64,000 nucleotides of DNA from Heterobilharzia americana (taxonomy: Eukaryota; Platyhelminthes; Trematoda; Strigeidida; Schistosomatidae): the NCBI GenBank assembly GCA_944470555.2, contig OX104130.1, positions 2,976,001-3,040,000 of the forward strand. Reading direction: 5' to 3'. Position numbers and translations under genes: made by a program. Within the stretch, counting starts at the first letter, position 1, and every line of letters begins with the position of its first letter. The notes under the pieces are model-generated. The model had not been told where the DNA came from. It worked only from the letters and a program-made list of their open reading frames with translations, and did not search any database. Of the stretch, positions 11,961 to 24,620 are shown piece by piece.

Positions 11961-12329
11961 CCCAGTGTTAATGATGAACATCTGTATTGATCATCGGGCG
12001 TCTTGACCCTCGAACTGTGACCTCTGCATTAGATACTTCATTTTCGACGTTTCGCACATCAGTTTCTGCGTATGAAACTTTTCTGAACTTCTAATATAGT
12101 GAATGGTGACAGTACTGAATTCTGAGGGAATTAGTGAAATACCTCGAAATGAAGACTCAAAATTCAATTTAACCACAGGTGCAAGTATTATGACTAGTTA
12201 GACTCGATCTGATTGATATTGCTTGAAGTGGATGTAAAGATGAATTTCTAAGGTGTAAGACCACTCAGTGCGACTGGCAAAATTACCAGAAGGCAGTAGT
12301 ATTTGTTTGTGACAGAAGAATTCTGTTTC

Positions 12330-12344
12330 AGTAGTAGTAGTAGT

Positions 12345-12389
<45 letters not shown>

Positions 12390-12410
12390 AGAGAGTAGAG
12401 TAGAGTAGAA

Positions 12411-12455
<45 letters not shown>

Positions 12456-12456
12456 A
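12330..12456. repeat. Interrupted (TAG)n trinucleotide tract
   Basis: About 127 bp of TAG units with 'tgtag' and 'agagtagagtag' interruptions. It produces the poly-Tyr and poly-Leu frames on the minus strand, which are artefacts. Its mirror in the other arm has a different length and interruptions. Confidence 0.9.
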
Positions 12457-14244
12457 GATTTGGCTAACAGTCGAATCAAACATGTTCATTTCTTTCAATT
12501 TCCCCGACTTCATTTCAACCAAATTCACTGATAAGCTAAGCACCTTAATGGAGCTCGAACTCAAGTCGTGAAACACTCCACACCCACTTACTTACCTGAG
12601 GATGAAGTATTGCAGCAGATAACTTTTTATTGTAAATCAAAATTTCTAATCATTCACTGGTTTATACCGAAGGGAAAATGCCTCATTAGTGTTGCTGGTA
12701 CCAATGTTCAGGAGGACATCATAACTTGAGTTGACTGAGATATCAATTTAAGTGTAATGTCATAGAGATGAAACATTCTAACTGGTCAAATGATAACAAA
12801 AAAGGTAGGGGTTGATGTTCAAACTGAACTTGTTGACCGTAAACTCCACAATCACGTTGGAATATGGATAGGAATGCAGTCTTAAGGATCATCTCGATTC
12901 CGGATGAAAAAGCAATAACAACAGTGATCATTATAATAATACTGATATTTTGGTGAAGTGGAGTAAACCCACTGAACGAATATTATCTCATTCTGAACAC
13001 GGCAGTTAGTAGGCATATAAGACAACACGATTAGAAAATCACCTGTATACGGAGACAAACAATAATGATTACAATGGGAATGGAAAATATGGTAAATTAA
13101 GCAAAACAGATCTGGAACGGAAAACCACGTGTATGAGATCACGGTGATAATTGAAAGTGAAGAGCAAGTAGTGGGAAGAATAAATATGACTAGACAACAT
13201 TCCAGTTCCTGTCATGGTACATCAAAGCTGACTAAACATTTCTTTCTGAACACAGAACCTTCACTTTGACAAGTGGAATCACACAAGTTTCTTCAATTAA
13301 TAACAACTGTCTATTCTGTTGTCTAACGATAATCGTTAACGACTCACACCTATCCATATCATGCGCATGGTTCATCTAGTCTTTCCCTATCGAACTCATT
13401 CGCGTCCTCATTTCTACACGCATCAGTCAGAGTGGTTGAAATTCCTAGTTGGATAATTGACGAGAATTACTGGTCGATTTTCACAACACGTTGACTCCAG
13501 TTGCAGAACAAGTTAAAACTCAGAGACATTGAAGAAACACGTGATTTCAGTTTGGGAATCATCAACAGTGCTCTCCAATGACTACATACCGAAACTAATC
13601 TAAAGACGTTAGAACTAGTTGAGAAGACGTCAGTATTCGGTTATTCGATTCAACGTTATTCTGGAATGCGAAACACCCAACTCAATACTACATAATGTTT
13701 TACTGCCATATGATTCAGAGACAGATTCTGACAGGTTCTCGTGAGTCACATGTGACCTGTGCAGTCAATGAATCTAGGATAATAGATAATAGTCGCAGTA
13801 TGAAACAAGTTTACTGAGGTCAGAAAATATGAAGCATTGCATTGTAACACATTGCCTAAACGAAAGGAAGCATAATTATATCATAGAACACAACTGTCAT
13901 TGACTGGAACTCACAAATCACCTTGAAGATATTGAATTCTTGTGAAATATAACATGATTCATTCGATTCTCCTAAATACTCTTCACCGAAGAAGACAAGT
14001 GTTTACAAATCAATAACAAGTATGACATGTGCAATGACGAGCAATTCAAAGTTGAAGAGAATAGTCTTGAGGAAGGTGTGAATGACTTTCTGAAGTTTTA
14101 GTGTGGATATTCATGTTGAGTGTGGTATTGTTCATACTGTGTGTTCAATCGATGGAGGTATGAAAATATGAGTGATTGTGTTCCGACGTAGTAGCTGAGA
14201 CGTGTCGTATTCTCTTTGAAATCTCAAAGGCCTGGGCCGGACCC

Positions 14245-14420
14245 CTCATTCTGAACAGGTCAGTTAGTGAGCACTTAAGATGATATCATTAGAAAGTCGC
14301 TTGAGTATTGAGATGAATATTGGTGATAAAATAGATATCAGAAATATGGTAAACCAGGCAAATCATATTGCGAACTGAAAATCCTAGGTATGAGACAGGG
14401 GTGATGGTTGGGTTGAAGGG
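14245..14420 (-). repeat. Diverged copy of an internal arm segment
   Basis: Directly at the inner end of the left arm, this resembles 12985-13150 ('ctcattctgaac', 'ggcagttag', 'aaatatggtaaa', 'gtatgaga') with many substitutions and gaps. It is an older copy of part of the same unit, which suggests that the unit is itself a dispersed repeat. Confidence 0.6.
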
Positions 14421-17279
14421 CGGTTGGCAGGAAGAGCGTATAGGACTCGACGATTTTGTAACTCTTATTGTGGTAGATTTTTTCGTGTTTATATGACTCC
14501 GTTTCCATCCACTTCTTAGTACGCTGCTGTGAAATTTGGCAATTTTAACCGATGGGCTTTTATGCCAGATTCTACGCTGACCTTTCACACAAATTATTCC
14601 CTTCCATGGGATATTACTGTTTCCATATTTCCGTAGAATGTTTGTTGCTATGTAACTGGAGTTGTATTCCGCATGAGACTGGATTCAGTCTATTCCGCTA
14701 ACAACATTACAACCGGTATTTTAGACATCTGATTAGTGGGATAGTGTGGAGGCTTATTCGTCAGCTAAGCTAACGGTAGATAGAATCAGTTTAAATCCAT
14801 GTTATTGACCAGGAAATCCAAATTATATGGCTAATTTTTATCACATTCACATACCTCAATCCTTCCTTGCGTAGAAATCTCTGTTCCGATGGGAAAATGA
14901 AGAAGAACTTTTTGGGCATCAAGTTATGCCTTTTGTCATGAGCCTATTTTGCTTTTACTGTTTTTTTTCACGACGAAGAAAACCTGAAGAATGCAGAATT
15001 GATTGAGTTTGTTTTCTTGGATAGGAATGTTCACCTCTAAACCATCTGTATCTATGCATCTATGTGATTCTGCATATCACCAACATTTCTTTAGGGAAAA
15101 TATGAAGATAATTTTCATGAAAATAACATAAAGACTAATTAATAATGCTGTGCTTATAGATTTTGGCCAGTCATCTGCATGCATACAACGAATATCCACA
15201 GGGAGATGAGAGAGAGGTGTGGAGATATTTAATGTGTGTTGGAAAAAATTGGAAAGGATAAAATATTGGAAACCTCATTATTTTTTCCCGATAGTTAGTA
15301 GTCCAATGAAATGATAGTCAAACAAGTGAAAAACACTGAAAGTACACGAACATTAGAGAGTTGGAAAATGAAATAGAAGCTGGAGAAAATGGAGTTCATT
15401 TTATACCCACAATATCTTCTCAACTGCTCAAAATCCACAGTATATCTCTATTAATAATTTAGCATACTTTCATTCACTGAAGAAAACAGAATTTCAGTTA
15501 GTAGCATTCAAAAGGAACATAATTGGTCATCCTACAGTAGTAATTCATAGAGATAACTTCAAAGAAGGTGAGTCAATGATAACAAATTGTCTCAACTGTA
15601 CTCATAATCCAACCGAAATTCCTCGAATAGAAGTAACGCCATGAGTAGTAACCAAAATATTAAGGGGCTTGACATTATTATAAGAATAAGCAAATACATA
15701 TAAGACAGAAGGAATAAAGATCTGAGACGAATAAAGCTTGACGTAAGCAAACAATAGTAAAGACTCAGTTGCCAATGCAGAGACAGGTTGAGTACGGCTT
15801 TTTTTGGACATACAACTCAGATTTGAGGCATTTATTTGCCATAGCATTAGCAAACTTCGAGAAAATGGGACTTCTTTGTTTGCTAATATGTGAGTGGACT
15901 GTTGAACGATAACCTTGGACTTCACCCTTTAAGGTCGTTTGATTCCTTGAAAAAAGGAAAGAAGGAGCAAAAGTCAAAAAATATACAAAGAGTTAAGGTC
16001 TATAAATGTTTACAGTGACATTAATGCCTTCTGCAACTTTCTGAAACTCTTACATATGATCACATGGGTTTTCGCTAGTGTGCAGCATACCATGACTAAT
16101 TTTGAAAATTTTGAAGAAACTCTGAACTTCTTTGAAGAATCTAGGGATATTATCCCACTGTATAACAGTTATCTTTAAAGAATTGAAGACGTCTATCTGA
16201 TGTCCAGTGTCACTCAGATACCGAAGGATCCCCCAGTTCAAATGTAATTTCCCCCTCAGCCGTGGAATCTTCGAAACATGTTTAGAAAATCTAAGGTAAT
16301 CCTGCTTTATTTTTCAGTAGCAAAACGTAAAATAGGTAGAGCACCTGTTGACTTTTGACGTGACTGAAGAAAACAATGTTTGTTACACAGTAATTAACTT
16401 GCCAGCATGAAACGTTTTAGTCAGTGATCCCTCCAATCGTCTGAAAATAATACTTGTAATATCGTCACATTTTAAAGCTGCGCAAATGCATACAGGCATA
16501 GGACTGACTATAGTCCACTTCGCCTTTCTGCCGTCTAGTTTTTCTCTGTCTGATGACCAATTCTTGTCCCATAAGCATCGGAGAGGAGAACATACTCTAG
16601 ATTCTGTGAATAGATTTGAGGAGCCCACTACTGAGGAGAAATAACACTCTGAATAGCGTAATCACTTTGCATATGAGTGACACTGGACATCAGACAGACG
16701 TCTTCAATTTCTTCAACATAATAAACAAATAAATAAAAATCCTCAATTCGCCTGAAGTTTACTTAAGACATAGCCATTAAGCGCACAATCGGACTTCTGT
16801 TTGAACAATGCAAGAACAGAGACATTTACAGAATAAAACTAGCTCATTTTGTTCCATGGCCTTTCCAAATGATGAGAAGAATCCCACATTAGATTTGTTT
16901 ATTTGATTTATAACACACAGTGATACAGTAACACCTAACTGATGACGTTTCAAGCATAAATTATCATTGTTCATAATCACATTAATGTAATCACACTACT
17001 TTGATATCTGATATTTATAGTCCTGTCACCTTTTATTCTTTCTTTCTGTTGGTAGTAAAGTTTTCCATATCCTTGGTATAGGCGTTTCATCATTTCTATT
17101 CCACGTGTTACGTGTAGATTTAATGAACAAAGATTCAGTAATCAGTCTCTCTCTCTCCGTCTCTCCAGTGTAGTGGTTTTATCTCATCATATTGTAGGGT
17201 TGTGTGTTAATGTATGCATTCCATAGCCAAGTTCCTTTTTCCAGACTATTGACCTTATTCGTAGCTATCATTCTACATT
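14421..17279. other. Palindrome spacer, no gene recognised
   Basis: No protein family recognised. The longest frames (15602-15925, 107 codons, and 16383-16628, both minus) have no recognised motif. A donor-like ATAT|GTAAGA follows the 16050-16241 minus frame, but no convincing partner exon was found. Confidence 0.35.
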
Positions 17280-19080
17280 TAAACTCGCCTGATTAACTAG
17301 TTCACTATTTACTAGCCAGTTCAAACCACGCATGAAGAGGGAAGACTGGGAATAGGGGTTCGAACCTACACCGAAAAAAAATACAATCGCTAAAGAAACT
17401 TCAAAGAACAAACAAAATATAAAAAATGAAAACAAACTTATTTCTTGCTGGAGTCGGATAGCCGAGATGAAATGACATCGGTTGGTGAAAGCCTTCAGCA
17501 AGCCAATCGGCCAATGTATCTTCGACACTCTCGATGAACGCAAAAGTAAGCATGGGGACATGGAATGTCCGCAATATGTTTGAACCTACCAAGGCTGCCC
17601 AGATTGCCAAAGATATGAGAAGATACAGCATTAAAATGCCATGCTGGAATCTGCGAAACCAGATGGAATGGGAGTGGATTCTCAAAACTGTCAACTGGAG
17701 AGTCAATAATCTACTCCGATATTGTCACCCACATAACAACCACAGGCACACTAAGTTTTGGAGTGGCTATCATCATGTCCTCGTGACCATCGAAGTCTGT
17801 CTTTCATTCAGTGGGAACCAATCTCCTCCTGCAGGATCAGCATCATGACAGCAAGATTCAACTCAGAAGGAAGGAAAGTCACAATCATACAATGCTATGC
17901 TACACACCTACAAAAAATGCTGATGAAGAGAAGAAGGAGGATTTCTACAGACAACTGCAATCAGTAATGGACAAGACCCCACACCAGTTCGCCACATCAA
18001 AATTCTAATGGGTGGGGTGACGTGAATGCCAAACTGGGAGCACACAACACAGGAAGAGAACTGATCATGGGTTGAGAAGCACTAGGTGAAATGGTGAATG
18101 AGAATAGAGAACCGTTTGCAGATTTCTGTGCATTCAACGATTTGATAATCAGAGGCAGTGTGCACAAACAAAAAGATATTCATAAGGCAGTGACATGGAT
18201 TTGATTTGACTAGATGGATACACTTCACTGAAAATCAGGTCGATTCCATCTCAATGTGAAGAAAGTGGAGATGCAGCCTACTGGACACGAGATCAGATCA
18301 AGAAGGGGAGTAGATGTATGTTCACACCACTCACTATCTAGTGCAAGGAACCTGCCTTCAAAATCAAGTTGAAAGCCTTGAGAGAAGTTGGTGATAGACC
18401 ACAGTTCAAGTTCAACACGCAGAACAGAAACTAAACTGAAGGACGACACTACAAAGAACATTTTCACGTCAGCCATCAGGACAGAATGAGAGATGTTGAG
18501 CAACATTCCTGAAGAGACCTCTGTGTATGAGCACTGGAACTCTTAGGAAGGGATGTGGAAAGAAACCTGCATAACCGTATCAAGAAGAAAGAAGATAAGG
18601 AATGGATCTCGACGGATCTACATATGGAAGCTGATAGAGGAGGGAGAGGAAGATGTTGAAGCAGAACATGAACCAGTGTAGTGTAGTGCATGGATGAACA
18701 ACAAAAAGAGGAGCTGATCACAACTGTAACACATTACACTGGACAAAGAAGTGAAGAAGAGTGAGCGCAAGGACAAAAGACACTGGCTGGCTGGCTGACA
18801 GGCCGAAGGAAGAGGAGATGGATTGGATTGTACTGGACATACACTGAGAAGACCAATTGGGGACATCATGCGCCGTGCCCTCGAGTAAAAGCCGAATGGG
18901 AAATGACGAGTTGGGCGTCTGAGCTGAGGGTGATGTGGAGGAGATAGCGTGAGGAAGAAATGAAAGCTGGTGGGCAGTCGCGGCGACAGGTTGAAAAGAC
19001 TGCAGAGAAGAGAGTGAAATGGCGTTATGCTACTGAAGCCCTATGCTCCACTAGGAACCCAAGGGAAAAATAAATAGATA
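17280..19080 (+). pseudogene. Defective RTE-type LINE, internally deleted (copy 1)
   Basis: A plus-strand non-LTR retrotransposon. A 5' untranslated region (17280-17533) precedes an apurinic-type endonuclease start, MGTWNVRNMFE (from 17552). Further on come KESHNHTMLCYTPTKNADEE (about 17871-17930) and GDVNAKLGAHNTGREL (about 18018-18065, the GD(F)NA motif). The C-terminal tail has RWRWIG (about 18813) and EALCSTRNPRE (19036-19070). The whole reverse transcriptase, including its catalytic box, is missing between about 18775 and 18800. Several stops and frameshifts break the endonuclease. The element ends in 'aaataaatagataataa'. It cannot move by itself, but its preserved 3' end could be recognised by an active RTE. 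Confidence 0.85.
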
Positions 19081-19374
19081 ATAAATCCACCTGAGAGAGG
19101 AGACAGGGTGACAGCTTGTTTCAAGGAGGATGACATCTTCATATACTTCACAAAAAGTGAAACTATTCGAAGCATACACTGTTTATTGTTTACTGAATGA
19201 AGTATCCAGTAGAATAGTTGGAATTTTGAAAGTTTCTTGCATCTATCATGTCAACAAGCATCTGTTGTCCTATATGTTCTCATGCGCATAGATTGCAAGG
19301 AAAGGCAAAATGCTATGTTAGTATTTCACAGCATATACTGACAGGTTAATAAGTCTATACAATATAGATAGTAT
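19081..19374. other. No recognised feature
   Basis: Unassigned sequence between the RTE and a family B SINE. Confidence 0.3.
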
Positions 19375-19650
19375 TCACCGCATACTGAAATCAGCTGGAG
19401 AACCAGTGAGAATGTGGGAGCAGCCAAAAGCTGTTTTCCCCACACTGTAGCGTCTTATTAGTAAGCATCCACAACACACCCCACTGGATGTCACATATAG
19501 CTGCATTTACTGTATCTGTAACCAGTAGAATGAATGAGAGCGACAGCCAATCAATTTCGAATGTCCTTAACGTATCCATCACATTTTCATTCGACTACAT
19601 TCCGAATAGGTCGCTAAATCTTCATATAACATCTCTTTCCATGTGCACTA
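19375..19650 (-). mobile_element. Hammerhead SINE, family B, decayed
   Basis: 'atcagctggagaaccagtgagaatgtgggagc' and 'aaagctgtttt' give the family B start. The ribozyme halves have mutated beyond function (GAAA is now GGGGAAAA next to a broken stem; CTGANGA became CTAATAA). Confidence 0.5.
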
Positions 19651-21919
19651 TAATTAATTATTGTATGTGGGTTAAAAGTACAACTTCGTATTCTCTCTGA
19701 GTCGGCTAGTCTGAAACTGGTGGCCATACGATCAACTAGCACACAGTAACCCAGGAGAATAATAATACTTGGCACCAATAGATCACAGGACCCTATAGAA
19801 ACCTAAGTAGAGGTCAAGACAAGGACAATCGGTCAAACTATCAACTCAGAGATACAAGAGTGGCGACGGGATCAACTCACAGATAGGGTAGCATTCTTTC
19901 ATATTAAGTGGTGAAATATGATATGGGAAGGCAATGGTCCAGTTAATTGTCAGCAGAGTACTTGAAATCTAGCTAGTGCTAAATATTCAGTTTCCTTTAC
20001 CAACAGGATACTTCGAGGGATAGACATGAATAAGCAAAACGACAACTGTCGAGAAACTTATACCCCGGAATCACAGTTGTTTTGCTCAGATTCGAGGCTC
20101 TTCAACAGCGCCAATTAACGACCATGCGAGAATGTCACGGCCAGGCACTTGAAATTTCAAAGAGAATACGACACGTTTCAGCTACTACGTCGGAACACAA
20201 TCACTCACATTTTCATACCTCGATCGACTGACCACACAGTATGAACAATACCACACTCAACATGAATATCCACACTAAAACTTCAGAAAGTCATTCACAC
20301 CTTCCTCAAGACTATTCTCTTCAACTTTGAATTGCTCGTCATTGCACATGTCATACTTGTTATTGATTTGTAAACACTTGTCTTCTTCGGTGAAGAGTAT
20401 TTAGGAGAATCGAATGAATCATGTTATATTTCACAAGAATTCAATATCTTCAAGGTGATTTGTGAGTTCCAGTCAATGACAGTTGTGTTCTATGATATAA
20501 TTATGCTTCCTTTCGTTTAGGCAATGTGTTACAATGCAATGCTTCATATTTTCTGACCTCAGTAAACTTGTTTCATACTGCGACTATTATCTATTATCCT
20601 AGATTCATTGACTGCACAGGTCACATGTGACTCACGAGAACCTGTCAGAATCTGTCTCTGAATCATATGGCAGTAAAACATTATGTAGTATTGAGTTGGG
20701 TGTTTCGCATTCCAGAATGACGTTGAATCGAATAACCGAATACTGACGTCTTCTCAACTAATTCTAACGTCTCTAGATTACTTTCGATATGTAGTCATTG
20801 GAGAGCACTGTTGATGATTCCCAAACTGAAATCACGTGTTTCTTCAATGTCTCTGAGTTTTAACTTGTTCTGCAACTGGAGTCAACGTGTTGTGAAAATC
20901 GACCAGTAATTCTCGTCAATTATCCAACTAGGAATTTCAACCACTCTGACTGATGCGTGTAGGAATGAGGACGCGAATGAGTTCGATAGGGAAAGACTTG
21001 ATGAACCATGCGCATGATATGGATAGGTGTGAGTCGTTAACGATTATCGTTAGACAACAGAATAGACAGTTGTTATTAATTGAAGAAACTTGTGTGATTC
21101 CACTTGTCAAAGTGAAGGTTCTGTGTTCAGAAAGAAATGTTTAGTCAGCTTTGATGTACCATGATAGGAACTGGAATGTTGTCTAGTCATATTTATTCTT
21201 CCCACTACTTGCTCTTCACTTTCAATTATCACCGTGATCTCATACTCGTGGTTTTCCGTTCCAGATCTGTTTTGCTTAATTTACCATATTTTCCATTCCC
21301 ATTGTAATCATTATTGTTTGTCTCCGTATACAGGTGATTTTCTAATCGTGTTGTCTTATATGCCTACTAACTGCCGTGTTCAGAATGAGATAATATTCGT
21401 TCAGTGGGTTTACTCCACTTCACCAAAATATCAGTATTATTATAATGATCACTGTTGTTATTGCTTTTTCATCCGGAATCGAGATGATCCTTAAGACTGC
21501 ATTCCTATCCATATTCCAACGTGATTGTGGAGTTTACGGTCAACAAGTTCAGTTTGAACATCAACCCCTACCTTTTTTGTTATCATTTGACCAGTTAGAA
21601 TGTTTCATCTCTATGACATTACACTTAAATTGATATCTCAGTCAACTCAAGTTATGATGTCCTCCTGAACATTGGTACCAGCAACACTAATGAGGCATTT
21701 TCCCTTCGGTATAAACCAGTGAATGATTAGAAATTTTGATTTACAATAAAAAGTTATCTGCTGCAATACTTCATCCTCAGGTAAGTAAGTGGGTGTGGAG
21801 TGTTTCACGACTTGAGTTCGAGCTCCATTAAGGTGCTTAGCTTATCAGTGAATTTGGTTGAAATGAAGTCGGGGAAATTGAAAGAAATGAACATGTTTGA
21901 TTCGACTGTTAGCCAAATC

Positions 21920-21920
21920 T

Positions 21921-21965
<45 letters not shown>

Positions 21966-21985
21966 TTCTACTTCTACTGCTACTT

Positions 21986-22019
<34 letters not shown>

Positions 22020-22035
22020 CACTACTACTACTACT
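21920..22035. repeat. Interrupted (ACT)n trinucleotide tract
   Basis: Mirror of 12330-12456 with a different length and different interruptions (CTTCTA, CTGCTA, ACCACT). The poly-Leu and poly-Ser frames here are repeat artefacts. Confidence 0.9.
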
Positions 22036-23394
22036 GAAACAGAATGCTTCTGTCACAAACAAATACTACTGCCTTCTGGTAATTTTGCCAGTCGCACTGA
22101 GTGGTCTTACACCTTAGAAATTCATCTTTACATCCACTTCAAGCAATATCAATCAGATCGAGTCTAACTAGTCATAATACTTGCACCTGTGGTTAAATTG
22201 AATTTTGAGTCTTCATTTCGAGGTATTTCACTAAATCCCTCAGAATTCAGTACTGTCACCATTCACTATATTAGAAGTTCAGAAAAGTTTCATACGCAGA
22301 AACTGATGTGCGAAACGTCGAAAATGAAGTATCTAATGCAGAGGTCACAGTTCGAGGGTCAAGACGCCCTGATGATCAATACAGATGTTCATCATTAACA
22401 CTGGGTATGTGCTACAACTTCCAACCACTGGACCACCAGTTCGAATCCCGCCCCACTCACCGACGTCTGGGCAACCAGCTAGTGTGTGTGTGTGTGTGTG
22501 ACTCATTGCCCGATGTTAAAATGTCCACCTGGTTGTTGAGTAAATTTCGAATAACTCAGGAGTAGCATGTTTTATTGTATTGGCTGTACAGAGTTGTAAA
22601 TGACTTCTGTTCATATCAACGGAACATGAATGATAGCGTCATGGATAGATGCTTGATACATAACATGCTTTCAGTCGATTTTATCTCCAATTGAAAGAAA
22701 CCATCATGCATATGAAGCTGCTAATCTCTTAAACATGTTTCGATAACAAACATTTCTACATTCGAAACTGTTTAATCGCCACTCGTGTGTTCAAGAATCT
22801 TATTGAGAATCTATCAATTAACTGGTTTATCTGTTGTTAGATGGTTATAGGCCGTCGGCGGGCAGGAAAGCAGTTGCGCTTCTTGCCAATCACCTCGAAG
22901 TAACTAACGTCAATCGAAGTGCATTGTGATGCTGAGCCCATTAGCCTGGTGACCACCATATTGTAAAATGTTCAGTAGAATTCAGTCAGCACTTAGGACT
23001 AGACAACATGTTTCGCTTACTTTAGGCGGTTTTCCTATTAATTTCCTCAAAGAACTTTAAGCATTCTCCAATCAAGACATACATTTTGTCGGAATTTAAA
23101 TTATGCGTTCAATAAATACTGATAAGTGTTCAATTGTTTAATCACACTGTAAACAATTGTGACACAAAATTAGATCAAGAATGCAGGACTGCATTTACTT
23201 AGAAGACAAAAATAAATCTGTTTAGGCTAACACACTGATATTTGTGTATATTTATAGCTTTTGTTTCACATGATTTAAATCGAAATAAACTAGTGAAATT
23301 TCCATGTTATACCTTATGAATCTCCATCGTTGAATGGACCACACTGGGATATGGGCTACTGTGGAGATGTCTAGATATTGCCGGGGTTTTCAGT

Positions 23395-23690
23395 CTCATG
23401 GTGTCTAGCTAATGTGTTTTGCCCTACTTGGGACCCGTCACCTGGATGCACCTGCCTCCCAATGAGTGTTGTTCTCAATGGATCTCGAGTCCAGGATAAA
23501 CCACTTCAGGTGTCAAAGCTTTATCCACTGGGCCACTCCTTGTGCAACCAGCATAGTGTAGTTTCGATGTTTTGGTATAGTGAGTCTTGGTGAGAACAAT
23601 ATTACCCATTGGGAGGTGGGTATATGTGGCTGACGAGTCCTAAACAAGACGAAATGCGCCAGCTTGATTCCACTGTAAAATTAGGGAAGT
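23395..23690. mobile_element. Inverted pair of family A hammerhead modules (right arm)
   Basis: Mirror of 10685-10985. The plus-strand ribozyme has CTGACGA at 23630-23636, GTC/GAC stem II and GAAA at 23651-23654, then 'tgcgccag', so the cleavage position is G here as well. The shared lesion shows it predates the duplication of the arms. The minus-strand module near 23415-23460 is degenerate. Confidence 0.65.
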
Positions 23691-24620
23691 TGAAATTAAC
23701 ATGACATTTTGTAATCACAGGGTAGTTGTTTATTTCCCCCAACTCAGATGAATCAGATTAGGTTTGAGGAGAAGAGAAGTTGGCGTTGGGCAATTATTCT
23801 TGCATTGTTTCAGACGGACAGTTAAGAAGTTGAGGTGTTGTGTTCCACCCAGGAATGCTTCATGCAGTTGAACTAATCATAAGACTCATAAGAAAAGAAG
23901 CCGACTGAGGTAGTTGTTTACTCGATCTGATTGATATTAGTTGGTGATAGAAAGTGACAAAACGTTGAATCTGATGAATCGATTGCCAATGGTTCTCCCC
24001 TAAAAGTAACTTCAGTAGACAGATGCCTAGCGAATTATCGATCCACCTTTTGGCCTACATTCTTTACTGTTTATCCTGTCGTCCAACAATCTAACTATCA
24101 AAGCGAATTGCATTGTAGTTTATACACGAGAAACAGATGGTTACTTGAATCGAAGATTTTTAAAAATGTCTGTGTAAACTGTGACGTGGATCACAGTTAG
24201 AAGCATAGAAGTCAGTGAGAAATGGGACTACTTCTTCACTATGATGCGACTGACAGTTTGACTTGTGTGGCACGATTATCAATCGATTAATACCATCCTT
24301 TTCATTTGTCGTCTATTTCCACTGGGAAACATTGAGTATATCACAGCTATAATATGGTTTTTGAAAAGCACCTACAATTTGGAGGTTTGTAGGGATTAGT
24401 TAATTGATTTCAACTTTGTATCCATCACGGATTGATATTAGATGAGGATGCATCGTAAACCTTGGAGCACTGGACAGCTATTTCATCCTGCTATGAGATG
24501 GATGGGGCAGACGAAGTCGAATTTGACGGCAGGTACTTAGAGACTGGACTCGATGGTCGAGCAGCGGAATATGGACCATTGAATTATGACGCAGTGGCTG
24601 AGTCAGTGACTACACCAAAG

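Larger units (their letters stand above)
9771..14244 (-). repeat. Left arm of a large (about 4.5 kb) inverted repeat
   Basis: The reverse complement of this arm matches 20130-24615 along almost its whole length. Shared landmarks include 'ggcaatgtgttacaatgcaatg', the trinucleotide tract, the CA/TG tract, the paired family A SINEs, and outer-end family B sequence. Differences by eye are sparse substitutions and microsatellite length changes, suggesting a recent duplication. Open frames within it (for example 12882-13142 minus) recur identically in the other arm, which reflects copy identity rather than proven coding. Similarity weakens toward the outer end (9735-9800). No transposase or reverse transcriptase is seen inside the arm. 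Confidence 0.88.
20130..24615 (+). repeat. Right arm of the large inverted repeat
   Basis: Reverse complement of 9771-14244. The inner end begins near 'ggcacttgaaatttcaaagagaatacgac'. The outer end runs through a family B SINE fragment into 'cagtggctgagtcagtgac' and is then joined to a third copy of the arm interior at about 24621. Differences from the left arm are few except at the outer end and in microsatellites. Content is the same: AT-rich non-coding sequence, trinucleotide tract, TG tract and family A pair. Confidence 0.88.

Noticed and set aside
12198..12576. Leu-, Tyr- and Ser-rich open frames (also 21800-22117)
   Set aside because: They are translations of the trinucleotide tract; no non-repeat homology.
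12882..13142. 86-codon frame conserved in three places (12882-13142, 21234-21494 and, truncated, 25574-25756)
   Set aside because: Conservation is explained by recent duplication of DNA; no family recognised and the older copy at 14245-14588 is not preserved as a clean frame.
15602..15977. Two overlapping minus-strand frames of 107 and 70 codons in the palindrome spacer
   Set aside because: No recognisable domain, no splice partners and no repeat match; length is compatible with chance.
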